Assembly: GCF_036588685.1 (NCBI RefSeq)
Contig: NC_086380.1
Span: 35,540,692 to 35,604,691, forward strand
Direction of reading: 5' to 3'
Length of the DNA: 64,000 bases
Source of the DNA: Mytilus trossulus
Taxonomy: Eukaryota > Mollusca > Bivalvia > Mytilida > Mytilidae
Shown in pieces: positions 11,801-20,800 of the stretch (position 1 is the first letter of the stretch; the number at the start of each line of letters is the position of its first letter). A program made the translations under genes and the position numbers. The notes below the pieces were generated by a model. The model was not told the DNA's origin. It ran no database searches and saw only the letters and a program-made list of their open reading frames with translations.

Positions 11801-14800
11801 TGAAATGTCAACAAACAAGAACTTTTCTTGTTTTAATTTTACCTTGCATTTCACTGATAAATTTAGTAATTTTAAAGTATTCAAATCATGTCGTTGTGTT
11901 ACATACCATTGATCAAATAAGCCTGCATGAAAATAAGATGCATTCTCATCGTACTATACATATATGTGTTTGCAAAAATTTGTACTGAATGTTATTCGAA
12001 AATACACATAGTTGCGATGAATTGAACTTTTATGGGTTTTTTTCTAAATTCGATGCATTTTCTAATTTTCATCTAATCTCAGGGCTATCGCCGTTTTTAT
12101 ATCAGATGCAAATGAGAAAATGCATTTTATTTAGAAAAATATATGTTATCTTTAAAAACAACACGGCTTCTCTCGTGTATCTTAAAGTCATAAGAAACCT
12201 CAAATTAAAAAAAAAATGCATATAACTAAATGGATAGTTTTCATTATACAACTTATATACATATACTTTTTTTGAGGAAAATTCTTCAATTTGTCCACAT
12301 TTAGAAGAAGTTTACTTATTTTTAATTGCTTGCTTCCAGGAAGCAATTCGCCAACATATTTTCCGTATGCATAGTGACCCGAGCGTAACCCTCCTCGTAA
12401 AAATCCGGTGACCACAATACGCATGGATCTGTCATTGAAATAAACAAATATCTGATTATACATGCTCAATACCAATGCTTTTTGTGATTTCTTTACTATA
12501 AGGCGACAATCGGTAAAACTCGGCTTCAAAACACGGCATTTAATGAGCAGCCATAATGTATGTTAAATCAAAACAAACAGAGAGGGAAAAAAATGACGAT
12601 TATATGATAGATTTGCGAAAATAATGATACAATCTTGCACAGAGGACTAAGTTTATAATGTATACATGCATTGGTTCAAGAATTGGACAAACATAATTTT
12701 TCACCTCTCACTCGTTTCATATGACTATTTGATGTAAGAATACAAACGTACAACAGAACCAACAAATAAAACTATAAACAACTAAAATCGAAACCAAAAA
12801 CCCAAAAATATTTATTAACGAGTTTTTTTTTTCTATGGCTTAAATAACTTGAATAGTAAATGCAACATATATAATAAACACAAGTCTACATCTTAGTTAT
12901 TCCATAATGTCAAATAAATGTGAATTGTCTCATATCAACTATGTAATGAGTAAGATGAGTCAAAAACAAATTGACAATGCCATTGAAAAAAAAGGAAACA
13001 GCGCAATGAAAATATAAACAACAGTATACAAAACACAAAAAAAAATCAAGCTCTAGAGAAACATTGGGTTGTTCAAATGTGCTTAAAAGAGGTAAGTAGA
13101 TCCTTAAGTCATGATATTCTTTAAAATCTGAACGTTAGTAGCTACTATTGTTACCTCAATGCTTGTGAAACCATAAAAGTCAAGACACTGTGAATAATGA
13201 AAGATATTCTAGATGATTTAGACCTTTGCAGAAAGGTAATATTTTACATATTAGTGTGCAGACAAAATTTATGACATTCAGACACCATTTGTCTTTCATT
13301 CATTTTTATACAAAAATCATTCCTGTTATGCATTGTTCATGTTCTTTGCTTCATATAGCATAATATTGCTAATGATTTCGTCGATTTGGGGATTAAAATG
13401 TTTATTTACCTCGGTTTGTCTAATTCTGATTCATATACTTTGCTGTTGCTGTTTTCTGAAAGAAAGAAAAATTCATATGGCCATTTAGTGATATCAATAA
13501 TATCGTCCGGTTATATATCAGTTTTCGTGACGCGGTATGTGGATGTCGCAATGTAGATATTTACTTTGTTTTCGTGTTAATGTATATTTTTAGTGTATTA
13601 TCAATTCCAATCCTGAATGAATTGCATAAGCTACATACATCTTACTGGATCTTTCGAACGGACGCCTAACGTATTAAAAAAAACAATTTCCGTTGACCAA
13701 ATTGTTATCCGTTCTGATTCCGCTGGTGTACTGATCATATAAAAACGGAGGTATGACGATTTGCTAACGGACACGCATATGATATGCATCGTACGGAAAC
13801 AGAAATCATACCGGACAGAACGGGTGTCGACCGTACATTCAGCAGACAAATACCTATAAACAGGACACATGAAGAAGCGTACCAAATGCGGATGAACAAG
13901 ATAAGCCGACAATTAAAGGAGGCAATAATACTAATACCTGTTTATTATATACAAGTGACTTTAAAATAGTTTTCAAAGTTTCGGTGTTACTGGTTTTAGT
14001 TTATTGATCAAATTGCCGCTAAAGGGTAGGGAAAGAAAGGGTAGAGGAGAAAACATCTGATCCATTACAAATAATAAACATTCATGACATTCAAGAAATC
14101 TGATATACAAATATTTGGAATTTCTGTAAATAAATTTTAAGTTGGCAATAATCCGTTTAGCATTCGGTTCGTATCCGTTTTTACCGTTATTCCTCCGTTC
14201 GTGTAAGTTTAACATCCGTTCTTCATTCGACATACGTCCGTTGGTGAAATCGTCTACCGGAACTCCAACAGGTGTAATACGGAAAAGTAACGGATACAAA
14301 CGGAAACAGAACGGGGTATCTGTAAAACAACGGACGACTACCGGACATTGAATTGACACTTCATCCGTTGGACGTCCGTTCAAAGTTAATAATATGCTAA
14401 ATAAATTCACCTGACAGAATGGATGTCGAGGATAAAACGGGAGCTGAACGGACATAAAAAGATATTGGCAGACTTCAAACGAACAATCAATTAAAAAAAG
14501 ATATCTGTTTGGAGTCCGTTCGAGCTATCTAGTGATGTTTGACTAGGACTATACATATTGCAATCCTTAAACAGCTATTTTGGGATAACTTAGATTTGCC
14601 AATGAGACAACTCGCAGAAAGACCAAAATGACATAGAAATTAACAACTATAGGTCATCGTACGACCTTCAACATGAGCAAAGCCCATTACGTATAGTCAG
14701 CTATAAAAGGCTCCGAAATGACAATGTAAAACAATTCAAACGAGAAAACTAACGACCTCATTTATATATAAAAAAAAATGAACGAAAAACAAATATGTAA

Positions 14801-17800
14801 CACATAAACAAACCACAACCACGGAATTATAGTTTCTTGACTTGAGACAAGTACATACATATATAAAATATGGCGGGGTGAAACATGTTAGCCGGATCCC
14901 AACCCTCCACTAACCTGGGACAGTGGTATAACAGTACAACATAAGAACAACCTATAAACATCTGGTAAAAAAGGCTTAACTTATCAGATGGATAAGAATA
15001 CAAATGGACGTTGCCGGGTACTTGTACATCCCAACAACAAAGAGACACTTGGAACAGATCTGAGAGTACTTGCAGTTAACTGACAGTTAGTCCAAGGCCA
15101 ATGACAACTAATCAAGAAATGAGGCATCTAAAACTAAATTAACAATCCGACCACATCCAACATCCAATGGATTTAGTGTAAAGACGTTATAAACAGTCAG
15201 AGAAAAACATGAACTTGTGCAATGCCAAGATACAGGTATCAACAGATTGTAGATCCATGAATATGCATATGTATATAACATACTAGTAATATTACTGATA
15301 TCAAAATCAATATTTATACCAATAAAAATAATATTCAATGTTCTTATTACAGTGTTGAATTGGTAACCTTTAAGAATAATTTCATTTTAAGGAGCGGTAA
15401 GTTTACCAGGATCATTTCAAAATTTCCGGGCACGGTTAACAACATTTCTGTAAAAATGAGGTTTGAAGTAAGTTTTCTACGGGTACAATCAAACTTCAAA
15501 CCAAATCTTTATATCTATAGAAAAATAAAGTAAAGGTTTTATAAACACCGTAAGATGGTGCCAAAGGAACATCACTATCTTAAAATGAAAAATCGTCCCT
15601 TTTGTCGTAATGTTAGTGTTGCGTTTCCCGTTTAAAACCTAAATATATAAATCTAGGAAAGGACAGTTATTACTGTTTAGATAATTTATTTGAATTATTT
15701 AAAGTAAGTTTTTTGGGGGTATATTTCAGCAAGAAATTGTGAAAATTCTTGATTATTTTACGAACATATATCATCAATAGAATGGTAAGTGTTGTTCAAA
15801 TTATCAATTAAATGCAATTTCGACGGACTTTACTGAGTTTAGTCATAAACTGTGATTCTTAAAAGTACAAAAAACAAGTCTGCAATTAGTATTAGTGTAG
15901 TCTATACTCTTGTCTTACCAACTTGCATTTTCTTATCTAGAGATTCATCAGATGTATAAGCTATTTTATGATTATAATTCCCCCCCCCCCCTAAAAAAAT
16001 AAACAACTTCATAACTTTAAATTGATAAAGTGCAATTGTGTTTACCTCTTCTTTTTGTCATTCGACGTTTCCTGTACAGAAAAATGAATACACTAGTAGC
16101 TCCTAAAATCAATAGGATAACAGCGATTCCCATTCCTACCCCGAACGCAGCACTGTTTATTGAATCTTCATTATGTATCTCTAAAATAATTTAACTTGAT
16201 TTTAAGATACAAATATAATGAAATATGTTGCAAGCACAATGATATTGTATCTTACCATATATCATGTATATGAAGCTTACATTCTGAAATAATTTTTGGG
16301 GACTTAAATTACAAATTAAAACATTAATCTGCATGATACCAAAAACACTTTGGAAATGAAACTTTATCAAAGATACTAAGACCATAACTAAATCTTTTCT
16401 AGACTTTTAAATTAAACTCAAAATAAGATAGTAATTTTATCGGAGAAAAGTGTACGTGCATGCTCCCAGTCAAATGCCTGTAATTTAGTGGTTATCGTTT
16501 GTTGCTGTGTAACAGATTTATTGGTTGTTGTTTTTTTCATTTCATACATAAATTATGCCATTAGTCTTCATTTGAATTGATTTTAATTAACCGCTTAGGT
16601 CTGTTTTCTGACAGATTATGCGGTATGGTTTTGCTTATTTTTGAACGGTGATCTCTTTCTCTTAATTCTTTAGAGGAATCATTATACATCTTATGTTTAT
16701 ATGAATCCTTCACAACGTTTTTTTTTCAAATTAAGAAAATCAACAATTTAATGTTATTGTTTACATAATGATAATATAAAATGGATTGCAGACGAGACCA
16801 GTATTGAGTAAAGTTTAAAGGACAGACAAGGTAAACGTTTACCCTGTCCACCATAACTGTTTACTTACTCTGAACATTAATGTTAAAAAATGTTATTGAA
16901 GTTCTGTTCTGCGCAGACAACCCAGATGGTGTTAGAGTGTTCATCACATGACATGTATAGTTATCACTGTCCTTTTCTTGAATGTTAATGATTGTAAGAT
17001 TCCATCCAAAGTGAACGAATTTGATATCATTTTGACGAGTCCACCATATAGATGTAGGGGGAGGATAAGCATCTACTGTGGGAGTAACATTTAGTGTTCT
17101 GCCTGCTTTAATATTATAATCTTGAATGCCAGAAATTACAGGTTCATCTAAATGATATACCTGGATATTTAATATTTATTACATTTCTACAAAATCTTTT
17201 TTTTTTCTTTTTCTAATATGCATGTAGATACAAGTAGACTTGTTTTTTCTATTAAAAAAATAAAAATGAATAAGAAACAGTCGTATACTTCTGTTTAATA
17301 ATCACCAAAAGATTTAGGTAAAACAAATCCGGGTAACAAACTTAAACCAAAGGAACACTTAGATTATCAGAGGAAAACAACCTAACAACATAAAAAATAA
17401 ATTCACTAACAAACATAGACAAAGACTAAAAGCCCTGTCTAATAAATTGGATGGCTCATTAAAATCTATCATCGTTCTGGTTATAATAGTCATTAGCTCA
17501 GGAAAATATACAAAAATAAAGGCATCAGTAGTAAACCACTGTTCAAAACTCATAATTCCATGGACAAAAAACTAAATCGGGGTAACAAACTAAAACTGAA
17601 AGAAACGCATTAAGTATAAGAGTAGAACAACGACACAACATTAAAATGTAACACACACAGAAACGGACTAAGCATCAGACAAAATCCTATTAGAATAACA
17701 AATATAACACACTTTAGAGATACCTATTAAAAATGGAGGCTACAGGCACATTACAATACAATATGATACACGAAACATTTTGGAGTTGGAATTATTATTA

Positions 17801-20800
17801 CAGTTGGTATGCATTAATAAACTTACAATGTACATCTATTTGTTTCCTCATAATTGCTGATGAACCAACCGAATTTGTAGCGGAACATGAATACAGACCG
17901 TAATGCATTTTTGAGACAGTTGGTATAGTGAGAACTCCATTCTTTATAGTTCCAGCAGGATAATTCCATTGGTACGTTAAATCATCTACAGGATTAGCTT
18001 CAACTATCATGCATGATAATCTGATGTTCTGTTGATATTCTTGCACAATTAATGGATTATACAAAGGTTCCATATAAACTGAAGGTTGGTCTAAAATTTA
18101 TCAAATAAAAGAAAAGTTTGATGGTGAAAAACATAGAAATTTTATGTGTTATAGACAAATAAGATTCACAACTAAACTAGGAACTCCTTATATATCCCTA
18201 CATACCCTTTTTCAAATTATTTTTATTAAAGGAATATGAATTTATCATGCAAATCTTTCATTTTGTGCCCGGTATGGCTTTACTTTTGTCTTGTATGTTT
18301 TTATTAGATTTAGATTTATATTTCCAAATACGTTTTGGTAACAGGCACTCATTTTCAAAATGCACATCAAGTGTAGAGAGCCGTGGTGTAGTGGTTAGTG
18401 CATCGGACTACTAACACAAAGGTTCCTGGTTCGATTCTCGTTTGGGATGGAAATTTCAGGAACTCAATTTTCGGCTCTCCCTTGACACCATCTGCGAGTA
18501 TGGTCTTGAGGAAACGATGATAGTCCGTCGGAAAGGGACGATAAATGGCTGACCCGTGTTAAGAGAGAGCCACATCTCTTGCACGTTAAAGACACCCTTG
18601 TAGATTTCGAAAAAGAGTAGGCTAATGCCGCTACAAGGCAGTACTCGCACCCGCAAAGTGGAAAGGGATTAATATAAGTTGCAAAAACTTGTTTCCCAAT
18701 CCACTATAAATAAATATGTTTAAACTAAGTGTAAAAATATTGGTAGGTTAATGTTACAAAAGGTAATACTATCGCTGGGTTGATACTCTCACTGGAAATC
18801 ATTTAGTTCACGGATGTATCGCTTGCACAGAAGCCAATACTTTGTAACTGTCATGACATTCGGGATATTATGAGATTAAGCGTATGATTAAAATTTTCTA
18901 AATAATTGTGAACAAAGAATATATTTCCCGCATGCAAAGCTCTTATTGCTTATCTGACTTTGAGTAAAACTTATCCGGGTGGTTTTTATTAGCTCAATCA
19001 TTGTTGTATTTTCGAATAATTTAGCTTCTTGAATCATGGAAGAGGTTTTTATTGTCAAATTGCGCTTCTGGCGCAATAAAACCATAAATGTTTCTACCAC
19101 ATCATACACAAAAGAACCGTTTTTCTCAACTCCAAAATCCGTCCTTCTCATCGGTCATATTAACAAAAAAGAACAATGAAAAGTTTCGTATAAGTACTGG
19201 ACATCTTAACTTTGCAAAAGTACTTTGAAGTATGAGTATAACAGGGTTGTCAAAATTTTAATATAAATTGTTTACAAACAATACCTTGTTGTCAAGAGAC
19301 ATCTTTCTTGTAAAAAAAGAACACAGAGACGCTTTAACAGACGACACATTTATTCCCGCAAATTTTAGAATTCAATCCAATTCTTATTCGGGTTGTATTT
19401 GTTTTTCAACCTTGAGTTATTTTGTAATTAAACGATTCATAAAATGAAAAATATTGCTATATTATGATGCTTTAATTTATATACAGTGCTTATTCTATTT
19501 AATTAGGCACACCGTCATCTATATTGCTATCATATTAGATTAATAGCCCTTGAAAGAAAAATATGCTGTTATTCAGCTTTAACACTATTTTAAAAGATTG
19601 GAGATTTCGTGTGTAGTGTAGGTTAAATTTTACAACCATATGTTGACTTGCCTATATAAAATATGATATCAATTCAAGTTGACAGGACATTGTATGGTTG
19701 TAAAATTCTTCATACAGGCTTGAACCAAATATAGGTAACATCTTCTACAGTATCGTTACCAAATTGTATACAAAATATTTTATGTTTGTAATTTACTCAA
19801 TATATCAAGTTATTTGATTGGTCGAACTAATTTCTTTTCAGATTGACATCTTATTATCATTTTACTAGTAACCAGTTTCAGAATATTTGCACACATTAAA
19901 ACTTTTATGGTATCTTCTTGTTTGTATTGTAACACCTTTTTATGACGATCCGATACATATTTAATTTTATGGCTGGTCGTTTATAATATTTTCAAATAAG
20001 TTGTCCCTTATCATCTCTCATACCTATAGGCATTATGTATTTATTTTTGATTACAATAACGAAATGATTCATACAGCATATAAATACAATGATATTCCAA
20101 ATATCAATATACATGTCCCTATGTTTGATCAGAAATTTTTACTTACATAGTACATTGACTTTGAATAATTCTGCTGTTGTTTTGTTCTGGGTTGTTTGGC
20201 TTGAAGTGGTTATGGTGTTCATTGCATTACATTTGTAATAATCACCAAAATTTCTCTGTATATTGTTGATAGTAAGATTCATGCCATTATATATGTAACT
20301 GGTGTCATTTTGACGAGTCCACCAAACAGACATAGCGTTAGGATTAGCATCAATTGAAGGGATTATGTACACAGTGTTTCCTTCTATGATGTTGTGATCT
20401 GGGATGTCGACAATAACTGGTGGATCTACAAAAATGTTACTTCACATTTTATAATTTATGAAACTGTTCTACTATATTTCTGACAATATTATGGTTACGA
20501 AAATAAAGTGTAAGTGAACCTTTCTATTTAAATGTGTTATATGATTAACCAAATGCTCAAGGCCACATGTTAACCTATAGTTGAATTGTTCTGTATTTGG
20601 TCTTCGATTGATAGTTGATAACTTGAATATTTGAGAATACAAAATTTAGTTGCATTGTTATAATGTCTTAAAAAGTACAAACATAATTATGGGCAATTAT
20701 AGAATTTAATGTCATATTCTTAAAACGTGTTCAGTAATACTTAAATAGTTCAAGTATAGTTCATATGTACAATGGCTTTCGGATATTTAAATCTAACCCT

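Larger units (their letters stand above)
13456..16045 (-). other. G2 intron 7
   Basis: Besides the CCGTTC-rich block and the 14575-15080 repeat it holds a C12 homopolymer at about 15981-15992. No exon is seen. Confidence 0.5.

Noticed and set aside
5746-13455. Classical ITIM or ITAM motifs in the tails
   Set aside because: The strict consensus is not met: the -2 residue of LYNEL/LYVNL is His/Asn/Ser rather than S/I/V/L in most copies, and the paired exon has F/V/I and M/L at +3. They are described as YxxPhi, YxxM and YxN motifs instead.
13973-14455. A 160-codon minus-strand ORF in G2 intron 7
   Set aside because: It falls wholly inside the CCGTTC/GAACGG-rich repeat field, whose base composition keeps frames open on both strands.
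18378-18443. A tRNA gene on the plus strand (A and B boxes present)
   Set aside because: The sequence does not fold into a clean cloverleaf by eye, and the tRNA-like part continues into a long repeat body, so it is called the head of a SINE.
20139-20146. A cysteine after the beta domains (VNVLC, NVNVQC), which would pair the lone F-strand Cys
   Set aside because: That codon is TGT read from the GT of the splice donor; after splicing the junction codon is TAT, TTT or similar, so no cysteine exists there.
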